Source: Geopsychrobacter electrodiphilus DSM 16401
GTDB taxonomy: Bacteria; Desulfobacterota; Desulfuromonadia; Desulfuromonadales; Geopsychrobacteraceae
DNA length: 64,000 nt
Direction of reading: 5' to 3'
Assembly: GCF_000384395.1 (NCBI RefSeq)
Contig: NZ_ARWE01000001.1
Location: 1,116,001-1,180,000 of the forward strand
The notes beneath the pieces are model-generated. The model made no database searches and was not told where the DNA came from. It worked only from the letters and a program-made list of their open reading frames with translations. Position 1 is the first letter of the stretch. Each line of letters opens with the position of its first letter. Position numbers and translations under genes: made by a program. Shown here piece after piece: positions 45,325 through 53,248 of the stretch.

Positions 45325-45599
45325 TGCCACGTGGAGAAAACAAAGAGGCCATCGCCGATCTATTCGATCAGCTGCACATCGAATTCGAGGATCTGGCCCC
45401 CAGGATCATCAAGGTGATGATTAGTTGCCTGGGTAAGACCCGTATCACCTTCCCTGATTTTGACTATATCTACCGCCAGGAGCGCAACCGCAGGATCAGA
45501 AACGAGTTCGATGGTGTTAATTATGAGGAGTTGGCGATCAAGTACCGCCTGAGAACGCGGCAAATCCGGAGTATTTTGAAAAACTGTGAAAATGCATGA
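45324..45599 (+). CDS. Mor-family transcription activator
   Basis: 91 aa. The C-terminal YRQERNRRIRNEF followed by NYEELAIKYRLRTRQIRSIL is the helix-turn-helix region of Mu Mor/C-type activators, and the N-terminal part is the dimerisation region. Mor proteins bind dyads just upstream of promoters lacking a -35 box. Two such promoters are found downstream, at 46786 and 52630. Translationally coupled to the recombinase gene. Confidence 0.85.
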   Translation: MPRGENKEAIADLFDQLHIEFEDLAPRIIKVMISCLGKTRITFPDFDYIYRQERNRRIRNEFDGVNYEELAIKYRLRTRQIRSILKNCENA

Positions 45600-45617
45600 T
45601 GTGTTGCAGATATAAAA

Positions 45618-45652
45618 AAGCCCGATCACGGAGGGGGTGTGTGACCGGGCTT
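45618..45652 (+). terminator. Hairpin after the Mor gene
   Basis: A 12-bp stem with one A-C mismatch (45618-45629 with 45641-45652), 11-nt loop, weak T tract. It probably ends the recombinase-mor transcript. The remaining 45653-45826 shows no gene. Confidence 0.5.
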
Positions 45653-45826
45653 AAAAGTGGGCTTATTCAGCCCCCTCAAAACAGATAGTAGTGATGGGGG
45701 CGGATGGTGTCAACCCGGGTAGAGATCAAAAATATACTTTTTTTTGGAGGGGTGGGGTAAATGATTTTAGCTAGGTGTCATTTCGGGACACCTGCTCATA
45801 TTAAAATCAATCTTGTCACACACTAG

Positions 45827-46063
45827 TTACTTGCGCTTGGCTCTCTGTGATAGCGCCGAACCAGCCGCAGATTTAGCGGATTTCGAGGCAGTCTTAGATC
45901 GTAGCGTCGCAGAGGCTTTGCTGGCAGTGGCTTTGACGGCTGTCTTGCGCTGGGATAGAGCAGACCCGGCTGCGGATTTGGCGGACTTAGTCGCGGTTTT
46001 GGATCGCAGTGTCGAAGAAGCTTTACTGGCAGCGGATTTGCCGTTTTTTATAAGGGGGGTCAT
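45827..46063 (-). CDS. Lys/Ala/Ser two-repeat small basic protein, copy 2
   Basis: 78 aa, two units with the core SK(S/A)...TLRSKTA(T/S)KSAKSAAGSALSQR, clearly paralogous to the product of 32815-33063. Very basic, no aromatic residues. It lies 15 bp downstream of a membrane-protein gene, on the strand opposite to the late genes, as a moron would. Confidence 0.7.
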   Translation of the reverse strand: MTPLIKNGKSAASKASSTLRSKTATKSAKSAAGSALSQRKTAVKATASKASATLRSKTASKSAKSAAGSALSQRAKRK

Positions 46064-46078
46064 CGTGGTCTCCTTAAC

Positions 46079-46672
46079 CTAGTCTTCATCGACTTCGTCA
46101 TTTTCGGGGCCAATTATTTCTTCGTCGACAATACTGACTACGTTATTAATGAATATGGCCTGCTCACCATCGTCTAATCCAGCAGTAGCAAGGAGAGAAC
46201 CTATCCTGGCCAGTGTAGCCTCATGATACCCCACCCAGTCGATGTATGGCTTGATGGCAATTCGCCGTTTATCCATAGTGTCGCTTGCCGCTTGCACACC
46301 TTGTAAGAATAACATCAATCCAACTGCAGAAGTTACCAGCAATTTACCGCCAGACAATGGAAAATAAAAATTTATGCCAAATATTAATATGAAGAAGCCA
46401 ACACCAAGAAACATCATAATACCAGCACTGATCAAGTTTGAGATGATCATGGTAGAAACGGCTTGAAAGCGTCGATCATCGTCTACCAAGTATAGAGCTT
46501 CACGATATTGTTTAACTAGGATTTCTGCTTTTTTCATTGCAGAATCTCGGTTTCGCTTAGCCCACAGATCTGACAACTTCCATCGCCATAAATATCTAGC
46601 GATACTCCACAATACTACTGTGGGAGCCAATATTGTGACTATCCATTGGAGCCAATTGGGTACGTCAGGCAT
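46079..46672 (-). CDS. Membrane protein of a moron cassette
   Basis: 197 aa. One N-terminal helix (~8-28), a basic linker, two closely spaced helices (~78-125), then an acidic C-terminal tail ending NDEVDED. Not recognised. Co-transcribed with repeat protein copy 2 from a minus-strand promoter in the gap before the terminase genes. Confidence 0.6.
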   Translation of the reverse strand: MPDVPNWLQWIVTILAPTVVLWSIARYLWRWKLSDLWAKRNRDSAMKKAEILVKQYREALYLVDDDRRFQAVSTMIISNLISAGIMMFLGVGFFILIFGINFYFPLSGGKLLVTSAVGLMLFLQGVQAASDTMDKRRIAIKPYIDWVGYHEATLARIGSLLATAGLDDGEQAIFINNVVSIVDEEIIGPENDEVDED

Positions 46673-46724
46673 ATTTAATATCTCTCTATGTTTAAAATTG
46701 AACCAGCCAGTTGAATATTCCGAC

Positions 46725-46752
46725 TGTATACCACTTAATTAGGTGGGGTTAA
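46725..46752 (-). promoter_or_regulatory. Moron promoter with palindromic operator
   Basis: On the minus strand, TTAACC (46747-46752), a 16-bp spacer and TATACA (46725-46730). The whole spacer, CCACTTAATTAGGTGG, is a palindrome with one mismatched pair, a likely repressor site. Confidence 0.4.
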
Positions 46753-46785
46753 ATATATTTTTACCCCCTCAACCGCCATCATTAA

Positions 46786-46827
46786 TGCAGTGATCTGCCA
46801 GATCACCGCTTGAATATTTGCTATGTA
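46786..46827 (+). promoter_or_regulatory. Late promoter 1 (Mor-type dyad), terminase operon
   Basis: The dyad TGATCTG-C-CAGATCA (46791-46805) is followed, after a fixed spacing, by an extended -10 TGCTATGTA (46819-46827). There is no -35 box. It shares 24 of 25 bases (46786-46810) with late promoter 2. The predicted start of transcription falls at the ATG at 46835, which has no Shine-Dalgarno sequence. Confidence 0.7.
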
Positions 46828-46834
46828 GCCTTCT

Positions 46835-47710
46835 ATGAGCTGGAATTTATCCGGTTTATGGGAGGCTTTTTTGAATCTGGATGATAAACAGACCACGCTA
46901 GAGGTGCTATCTGCTGAGATCGAAGATCTTAAGCGCCGTATCGATATCGGTGAAACTGGCCTTTCCGGGCCGTTTTCCCGCCGTCTGCAGCTTCAGTACG
47001 CGCTGCGCGCCGAGCTCGAAGCCGCAGAAGATAAAGATGCCGACGAAGACCCACTGCTGAAGCGTCTGCGGGTCAAACGCTCCTACCGCATGTCACCAGC
47101 CGCGCTCGAAGCCCGCCAGCAAAACGCCCAAAAATCAACCGGACCTCAAACCTCCGAAGGTAAAGACGCCAGCGCGCGTAATAGCTGGAAGCATGGCCAG
47201 CATGCCCGCCGCCGGGTGATCGGTTTCGGCAAGCCCTGCAAATCAACCTGCCCGCAATACCCTTGCTCACTGGTCGAAGATGGCGCTGTTCAGCCTGGCC
47301 AAGATTGCCAGGACAAAGCCTATTTCGCCGCAACTTTAAATGCCATCTCAAAAGCCCTGAACGATGGCGATCTAACCGACATGAAAGAGGTTGTCACCTT
47401 GCAGCTGGGCGGCACCCTTCAGGTGATTGAAGAGCTTCAGGCCTCCATCCTTGAAAATGGCGTTTTCATGAAGAGCGAAAAGCTGGGCAAAGAAGGCCAG
47501 GTTCTCGGCTATGAGCTAAAACCGAACCCTTCGTTGTTGCCGCTCTCCAACCTGCTTAAGGCCGCTGGCGTAACCCTGCCGGACTTTATGATTACCCCCG
47601 CCGCGATCGAGCGGAAAAAAACCGACGACGACACCCGCGAAGGTTTGGCCGATATCTTCAGGGTTGCCAGTGAAGGGCTGACCCGCGCCCGTGAAAAGAA
47701 AGATGAATGA
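46835..47710 (+). CDS. Putative terminase small subunit
   Basis: 291 aa. Placed directly before the large terminase with a 4-bp overlap. An N-terminal coiled region is followed by a basic ARQQNAQKSTGPQTSEGKDA segment. A cysteine group (CKSTCPQYPC) and a helical C-terminal half are also present. The function is inferred from position; no DNA-binding motif is certain. First gene after late promoter 1, with no ribosome binding site. Confidence 0.6.
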   Translation: MSWNLSGLWEAFLNLDDKQTTLEVLSAEIEDLKRRIDIGETGLSGPFSRRLQLQYALRAELEAAEDKDADEDPLLKRLRVKRSYRMSPAALEARQQNAQKSTGPQTSEGKDASARNSWKHGQHARRRVIGFGKPCKSTCPQYPCSLVEDGAVQPGQDCQDKAYFAATLNAISKALNDGDLTDMKEVVTLQLGGTLQVIEELQASILENGVFMKSEKLGKEGQVLGYELKPNPSLLPLSNLLKAAGVTLPDFMITPAAIERKKTDDDTREGLADIFRVASEGLTRAREKKDE

Positions 47711-49614
47711 CCTCCGCGCCGATCGAGACAATACCCCCGGTTGAATACCCGGGGTTAATCGTCCCGCCGCCAATGGCGCCGCTGAATGCTGAGTCCGATT
47801 TAGGCAAAGGCATCCTTGTTCCACACGCCACCTTTGAGCGAATTCTCGAAAACCTCGATTGGACCTGGCAGCAACTGACCCGCGGCGAATTTCCCCCCGC
47901 AATCTACAAGCTCGGAAAAGATACCCACGAACGCCTGCAGCTGTTGCAGCTGGCCATCATCTGCGAAGACCCGCTGCTCTGGTGCACGGCTTTTTTGCGT
48001 GAGCCCGAAGATATCGACCACAAAGATCCGTACCAGTTTTTTGATTATCAGGTCGCGTCCCTGCGCTGTGAAACCAGCGTCGTACACCAGGATGGCGCCG
48101 AGGTTGGCAAAACCCGCGAGATTGTCGCCTGGTCAACCTGGAAAAACCACACCTGCCCAAGCGGATCCGGATTGATCGGCGCGCCGCTGCAGGTGCACCT
48201 GGATGAGATCATCGACGCCAAGCTCGAACAGCTGTCATACAACCCGCTGCTCGAAAGACGCCTGGTCAAACATAAAAAACAGCCATACACCCAGTTTAAA
48301 TTCAGTAACGGATTCAAAGAAGATTACCGCCCCGCCGGGTTCGATGGTAACGCCTACCGCGGCGTGCACGCCAAAACCTACGGTATTGTCGACGAGGCCG
48401 CAAAAAAGAAAAACCCCAAGCAATGGTCAGAGTTCTGGCGATCGCTCAAGCCATCCGCCACCGGCCGGGTGTATTCCGTACCCGATGGCGATCGCGAATC
48501 AGGCTACTACAAGCTCACGCAGCGTGCGACAAGTAACACCGACGAAACCGCAGGAGGACAAGAAGATGCCGGAAAATCCGACTTCAAAGATTTCGATAAT
48601 TATGTCTGGACGCTCTTCCGTTGGGGCAAAGATCTTATGCCCGCTCCTTACTGGACGCCAGAGCGTAAGCGCTTTTACGTCGACCAGTACGGTGGCGAAG
48701 ATTCACCAGATTATCGACACAACGTCCTCGGCGAACACGGCGATCCAGAAAATTCTGTCTTCCCCTGGGCGCAGCTGAAGCACTGCATCCGCGATGTGCC
48801 TGAATACCGCGTGCTCAAGGTGCTGGTCGATACCGCCAAACAAGAGGTCATCGTCAAAGGTTCTCGCTGTGATTACGTCATCGGTACTGATGGCCCCCAG
48901 CCCAGCGAAATCATTCTGCGCGAAGAACTGTTTGACCAAACCCAGCTGTTCGAAGTGGATGAATCAGGTGACAGCCAGTTTAAACGCTTGATCCGCGAGT
49001 TTTTTGTTTCTGTCCCGGGCTTAAGGCGGGGCGGTGGTGACTTCGGTTTTGCCCCCGATCCGACCGAGCTGACTATCTGGAATATTATCGGCAAGCGCGA
49101 TCGCCTGGTCTCGCGCCTGCAGCTGAAGCAGGTCACCTATGATCAGCAGTGTCAGGCCTTAGATGCCATGGATGACCTGTGCGGTGGCGTAGCCGATACC
49201 GCAACCTGGGGCACTGACTACGGCAACGCCGGCAGCGCCGTTGCACACGATCTGCAAGGCCTGCAGATTTACCAGCACAAAAGCTACGAAGACCGCCTGC
49301 GCGGCTTCATGTTCCAAAGTACCACCGATAATGTCGACGAAAGCGGCGAACCACTCACCGACGCCAAAACCGGCAAACCCGCCAAGATCACCCTTAAAGA
49401 GTTAGCCACCGACCTCATCGTCAAGCAGATGCAACGCCAGCTGCTCGAGCTACCGGCAGATCCCGACATTATCAGCGACTACACCAATCACACCTGCCGA
49501 ATCGGTGAACGGCAGCGCATCTACAACAAACAAAAAGATCACCTGATCGATTCGCATCGCACCCAAAAGCTGGCCGGGGTGCTTGGCCAAGAGGTGGAGG
49601 ATATTTTCGCATGA
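47707..49614 (+). CDS. Terminase large subunit
   Basis: 635 aa DNA-packaging motor. The degenerate ATPase region has SVVHQDGAEVGKTREIVAW as Walker A and YGIVDEAAKKK as Walker B. A nuclease domain follows at ~residues 440-560 (RRGGGDFGFAPDPTELTIW, DTATWGTDYGNAG). ATGA overlaps at both ends. Confidence 0.85.
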   Translation: MTSAPIETIPPVEYPGLIVPPPMAPLNAESDLGKGILVPHATFERILENLDWTWQQLTRGEFPPAIYKLGKDTHERLQLLQLAIICEDPLLWCTAFLREPEDIDHKDPYQFFDYQVASLRCETSVVHQDGAEVGKTREIVAWSTWKNHTCPSGSGLIGAPLQVHLDEIIDAKLEQLSYNPLLERRLVKHKKQPYTQFKFSNGFKEDYRPAGFDGNAYRGVHAKTYGIVDEAAKKKNPKQWSEFWRSLKPSATGRVYSVPDGDRESGYYKLTQRATSNTDETAGGQEDAGKSDFKDFDNYVWTLFRWGKDLMPAPYWTPERKRFYVDQYGGEDSPDYRHNVLGEHGDPENSVFPWAQLKHCIRDVPEYRVLKVLVDTAKQEVIVKGSRCDYVIGTDGPQPSEIILREELFDQTQLFEVDESGDSQFKRLIREFFVSVPGLRRGGGDFGFAPDPTELTIWNIIGKRDRLVSRLQLKQVTYDQQCQALDAMDDLCGGVADTATWGTDYGNAGSAVAHDLQGLQIYQHKSYEDRLRGFMFQSTTDNVDESGEPLTDAKTGKPAKITLKELATDLIVKQMQRQLLELPADPDIISDYTNHTCRIGERQRIYNKQKDHLIDSHRTQKLAGVLGQEVEDIFA

Positions 49615-50834
49615 ACATTTTAGGGCTCAACATCTCACGCAGCAAAGCGCCGTCAGAATCACACACCGTGCAGCTCCGTCCGAACAACGGTCAAGGGCCC
49701 TACACCGCCGGGTTTCGCAAGTTCATCGCGCAAAAGCTGGATCCAACTTTCTTTGAGTTTATGCGTGAAGCCATCCCGGTGATGGATACGGCGATCTGGC
49801 GGTTGGTCTCTCTGGATGGTCACCTGGTGGTAAAAGGGAATAAGGCGGCGCTGGTCGAAGAGATTCAGGAGTGGATGGATAATGTGCAGGTCAATGACTT
49901 TCAAACCGGCATGCACGCTTTTCATCAGAACCTGACCAACGAAGGGTTTGAGCAAGGTTTTGCGATTGGTGAGTTCATCCCCAACAAACAACGCAATGAC
50001 ATTGTTGGTTTGAAGGTCGCCGATTCAAAATTCATCCGCTTCAACCGCAAGCCGAATTTGCTTGAGATTCTGCAGCGCGCCGACGGTGATCAGGACTGGC
50101 GAGTGCTTAAAATGGATCCGCTGCTCTACTGGTCCATCCATAACGAAAATCAAAACCCCTATGGTACCCCCCTGTTTCGTTCTTGCGAGTTTATGGCCCA
50201 AACCCTGGCGACCATGCACAACTCGCTGGCCAACGTCTGGGAACGCTTCGGGGATCCATCATATTCGGTCGTCTACAAAACCAGCAAAAAAGACGGTACC
50301 AACCATCAAGAACGTCGTGACGCCATGGTCACCGATCTTAACGACGCCGTGCGGGCCAAACGCGCCGGCAAGTCCGCCGACTTTGTCCATGCTATTGATA
50401 CCAACAGCGAAATCGAAATCAAAATTATTGGAGCAGAAGGTAAAATCTTAAATCTTGAAGTCCCGGCTCGGCATGTCCTTGAGCAGATCGTCGCTAAATC
50501 AACTTTACCAGCCTGGATGCTCGGCATGCACTGGAGCACCACCGAGCGCCTGTCGGTGATGGAAAGTGAAATGGTCTTGGCCGATGCTAAAACCCGTCAA
50601 TCAGCCAAGCTTCCCATGTTCAACCGCACCGTCTCTACCCTGCTGCAGATGCGCGGCCGCACCTGGAAAAAGGGCGACTGGTGGCTCGAGTTTGAACAGG
50701 TCAACCTGCACGATATCGAAAAACAAGCTCGCGCCAGATTCTTGAATGCCCAGGCCGATATGATGGGAGCCGATCCGGTAGCAACAGACACGACGCAAAA
50801 GAAGGAGGCCCAGTTCGTCGGAAAAAAGCTATAG
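49611..50834 (+). CDS. Portal protein, DUF935 (Mu gp29-like)
   Basis: 407 aa. Motifs of Mu-like portals are DTAIWRLVSLDGHL, GFAIGEFIP, DPLLYWSIHNENQNPYGTPLFRSC and LPAWMLGMHWSTTERLS. It forms the dodecameric DNA gate of the head. The stop TAG comes 3 nt after an in-frame A AAA AAG heptamer. A -1 shift there would extend the protein by 515 residues into the next reading frame. The unshifted protein is near the lower end of the family length. Confidence 0.9.
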   Translation: MNILGLNISRSKAPSESHTVQLRPNNGQGPYTAGFRKFIAQKLDPTFFEFMREAIPVMDTAIWRLVSLDGHLVVKGNKAALVEEIQEWMDNVQVNDFQTGMHAFHQNLTNEGFEQGFAIGEFIPNKQRNDIVGLKVADSKFIRFNRKPNLLEILQRADGDQDWRVLKMDPLLYWSIHNENQNPYGTPLFRSCEFMAQTLATMHNSLANVWERFGDPSYSVVYKTSKKDGTNHQERRDAMVTDLNDAVRAKRAGKSADFVHAIDTNSEIEIKIIGAEGKILNLEVPARHVLEQIVAKSTLPAWMLGMHWSTTERLSVMESEMVLADAKTRQSAKLPMFNRTVSTLLQMRGRTWKKGDWWLEFEQVNLHDIEKQARARFLNAQADMMGADPVATDTTQKKEAQFVGKKL

Positions 50835-50861
50835 CTGCTGATTGCCTTTGCGGTCAGCAGC
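50802..50861 (+). other. Candidate programmed -1 ribosomal frameshift site
   Basis: Three elements in dnaX order. AAGGAGG is at 50802-50808. The slippery heptamer A AAA AAG, in the portal frame, is at 50822-50828. After 5 nt comes a stem 50834-50844 with 50851-50861 (8 perfect Watson-Crick pairs, then two G-U and one G-C) and a 6-nt loop. The zero-frame TAG is at 50832-50834. The -1 frame is open from well upstream of the site through to 52375. Confidence 0.8.
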
Positions 50862-50965
50862 ACACCAAAGAGATTCACCGCACGGATCCATGGCCCGATC
50901 TTGACCGGTTAGAAAACAGTTTCGAAAGACGGCTGAAATCTGACTGGATTGCGCTGCGAGACAAG

Positions 50966-52375
50966 GTGCATGAAATCCTAACACTTGGCGTCGTTGTTCC
51001 TGAAAAGGGCGTCAGCCGGGAAAACTTTACCTTTTCGCTGGAAGAACGCGGCCAAGTGTTAGCCGAAATGCGCAATTGGATCGGCACCTACAAGGTTGAC
51101 GCTGAAGATTCCCCTATCCGTTGGTATTACGGCGAATCATATAGCCTCGGTTTGATCCAGGCCGTCGAATTGATCGGCAAGGGGCGGCCGATTCTGGATA
51201 TCCTCAAAAATCAAGAGATCCTCGACAAGCTTAAGAAAACCGGTTTCGACCTGGTAAAGGATAACGCCACCAAACGGATACAGAACCAGATTCTGTCCGA
51301 GATGGAGGCACATGCTTTGGCTGGGAGTAACCCGCGCGAAGTTGCCGCCAGGCTGGATAAGCTGTTTGAAGATGGCAACAGCGATTGGGAGCGGTTGGCG
51401 CGCAGCGAGCTGAGTATGGCGGCAGAACGCGCCAAGGAGGCAGAGTGGACTGCCTGGGGCGTTGAGACGATGGATTTTGTGCCAGCGCCTGACGCCTGTC
51501 AGCAGTGCACCGGCTTAGCTGGTGAGTACAAGATTAACGAATGTCCTCTTCCAGTTGAAGACACCCACCCACGTTGCCGTTGTGCAAGACGTCCTGGGGC
51601 AGGTGTTGATTCACTCAACCTGCAACGCCCGCCAGAACCAAAACCAGATGCCACAACATTTGTCGAAGCGAAGAGTTTGAAAGACGCCGAAGAGTGGGCC
51701 AGAAAAAACGGTCTGGCTGATCTGATCTCATACAAAGGCGCAACTGTCGAGGTTGCCAATGAATGGAACCGTTCGGTGTTTGATCATGTCACCCGTTTCC
51801 CCGAGCTGCGGCAGAACTTGAAATTTATCGGAACCACCCAGGAGCGGCAGAGGACATTCGTGCGGTTATATGTTGCCGAACTGCGCGATCGCTACCCGGG
51901 TTACAGTGAAGAGTCGTTGATCCGGTTGGCCAGAAAACAGGCCGGAAAAACTCCATCCAGTGTGTATGCTTATTCGATCAATGACCCATACACCAGCGGT
52001 ATAAGTGTCAATTCCATCTGGGGCAAGGCACCAGACAAATTCAAAAGCAATCTTGCCTCAGATGTCGCATCCGGGTTCCATCCGAACGGGTGCGATTCGG
52101 TGCGTTCGGTTGTTGACCACGAGATGGCTCACCAGTTGGATAGTCTGCTTGACTTAAGACGTAGTGACGAATTTAAAGAAGTGATGCAGGGATTCTTAGC
52201 AGAGGGTGGAAATATCCCGAGCGAACTGTCAAGGTATGCCCTGAAAAGCCCGTCCGAAACCATCGCCGAGGCATGGGCCGAATACTTGAATAATGAAAGT
52301 CCACGAGCTCTCGCGAAAAAAATTGGTGAGCTGATAGAATCAAAATACAAGCTTAAGTTCGGAGGTGAATCATGA
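50966..52375 (+). CDS. Head morphogenesis protein (gpF/SPP1 gp7-like) with C-terminal metalloprotease domain
   Basis: The head domain (residues ~60-215) ends in the conserved [30 protein letters not shown] second domain (~250-469) has HEMAHQLD (HExxH) followed ~45 residues later by [13 protein letters not shown], the layout of a gluzincin-type zinc protease. A GTG at 50966 with no good RBS is the only in-frame start, and the frame is open 46 codons further back to the frameshift site. The protein is therefore probably made mainly as a 921-aa portal fusion. Confidence 0.8.
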   Translation: MHEILTLGVVVPEKGVSRENFTFSLEERGQVLAEMRNWIGTYKVDAEDSPIRWYYGESYSLGLIQAVELIGKGRPILDILKNQEILDKLKKTGFDLVKDNATKRIQNQILSEMEAHALAGSNPREVAARLDKLFEDGNSDWERLARSELSMAAERAKEAEWTAWGVETMDFVPAPDACQQCTGLAGEYKINECPLPVEDTHPRCRCARRPGAGVDSLNLQRPPEPKPDATTFVEAKSLKDAEEWARKNGLADLISYKGATVEVANEWNRSVFDHVTRFPELRQNLKFIGTTQERQRTFVRLYVAELRDRYPGYSEESLIRLARKQAGKTPSSVYAYSINDPYTSGISVNSIWGKAPDKFKSNLASDVASGFHPNGCDSVRSVVDHEMAHQLDSLLDLRRSDEFKEVMQGFLAEGGNIPSELSRYALKSPSETIAEAWAEYLNNESPRALAKKIGELIESKYKLKFGGES

Positions 52376-52551
52376 TCGGACCAGAACCACTCTGCATGAA
52401 GTGCAAACATCTGCTTGAGAATGAGCCTGGTCAGTGGGGTTTTCGCTGTGCAGCTTTTCCAGAAGGCATCCCTGAAGAGATTATCAGCGGAGAGATCGAG
52501 CACCGCCAGCCGTATGTAGGGGATAATGGGATTCAGTTTGAAGAGATTTAG
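52372..52551 (+). CDS. Small zinc-finger-like protein next to the metalloprotease domain
   Basis: 59 aa with CMKCKHL and a later Cys, and the ending [31 protein letters not shown], a pattern I recall from small proteins beside phage and bacterial toxin domains. ATGA overlap with the head gene and a perfect GGAGGTG. Its position suggests a partner or inhibitor of the metalloprotease domain, which is an inference. Confidence 0.7.
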   Translation: MIGPEPLCMKCKHLLENEPGQWGFRCAAFPEGIPEEIISGEIEHRQPYVGDNGIQFEEI

Positions 52552-52577
52552 CAGATAGTAAGCTGAAAGATTTGATC

Positions 52578-52610
52578 AGGCCCCGGCAGAAATGTCGGGG
52601 CCTTTTTTTG
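52578..52610 (+). terminator. Terminator after the first head operon
   Basis: A 10-bp GC-rich stem with one G-U pair (52578-52587 with 52594-52603), 6-nt loop, and a run of seven T. It ends the transcript from late promoter 1. Confidence 0.88.
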
Positions 52611-52629
52611 TTTATTCCCTGCAAGTTTG

Positions 52630-52671
52630 TGCAGTGATCTGCCAGATCGCCGCTGGATTTTCTGTTATTCC
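52630..52671 (+). promoter_or_regulatory. Late promoter 2 (Mor-type dyad), second head operon
   Basis: Shares TGCAGTGATCTGCCAGATC with late promoter 1, then CCGCT, and has an extended -10 TGTTATTCC (52663-52671) at exactly the same distance. No -35 box. The ATG at 52678 lies 6 bp after the -10 and has no Shine-Dalgarno. It follows directly after a strong terminator. Confidence 0.7.
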
Positions 52672-52677
52672 GACTGC

Positions 52678-52833
52678 ATGAGTAAAAAAGACGCCAACCG
52701 GTTGAAGCAGGGCCAGGTCAAAAAGATTGGTCATGTCGCCGACGAAGATGAGTGTGAATTCAAGGGGAAGGGCGTCGAAGTAACCAAGTCAACCCAACCT
52801 GAATCCAAGGAGAAACATCGTGGAAAAGATTAG
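52678..52833 (+). CDS. Small highly charged phage protein
   Basis: 51 aa, Lys/Glu-rich, no hydrophobic core, probably disordered. First gene after late promoter 2. Overlaps the next gene by 14 bp. An upstream in-frame extension to 52627 runs through the promoter and is rejected. Confidence 0.5.
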   Translation: MSKKDANRLKQGQVKKIGHVADEDECEFKGKGVEVTKSTQPESKEKHRGKD

Positions 52834-53248
52834 TCTGCTGGTCACATTGATCGCCACTATCGCCGGATTTATGGATATCCCCGAAAAGGCAGACGCTAAG
52901 GCAAAACTGGCTGAGGCTTTCGAAGGTGAATTTACTGACGATGAGTTTGATCAGGCCGTTGCCCTTTTTGAGGAACAGCAAAAACAAGCTGCCATCGTCG
53001 CCGAAATCGGCAAGCTTAACCCTGCCGATAAAGCCCATTACACCAATGGGAAAAACCCCAAGCCGCATGCTGGCGTGTTGGGCGAGCGCCTCGGGTTCTC
53101 CATTTCGGCCAAAGAGCGCGATGCCGCCTTTGCTGTTTTTCTGAAAGAAAATCCCCCCGCAGAAGCCCCACCGGTTAAAGCAGAAACCGGCATGGTCACT
53201 GGTGAAGATGTCCTCAGAAATATGCGCAAGCAGGGGAAGCGGATCTGA
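52820..53248 (+). CDS. Phage head-region protein of unknown function
   Basis: 142 aa, GTG start with AAGGAG upstream, helical, acidic. Lies before the protease-scaffold gene and overlaps its start by one base. Not recognised. Confidence 0.55.
   Translation: MEKISLLVTLIATIAGFMDIPEKADAKAKLAEAFEGEFTDDEFDQAVALFEEQQKQAAIVAEIGKLNPADKAHYTNGKNPKPHAGVLGERLGFSISAKERDAAFAVFLKENPPAEAPPVKAETGMVTGEDVLRNMRKQGKRI

Noticed and set aside
50822-50834. Simple frameshift mutation or assembly error in the portal gene
   Set aside because: Possible in principle at the A6 run, but the upstream AAGGAGG and the correctly spaced stem-loop make a functional site more likely; kept as the main alternative in the finding.
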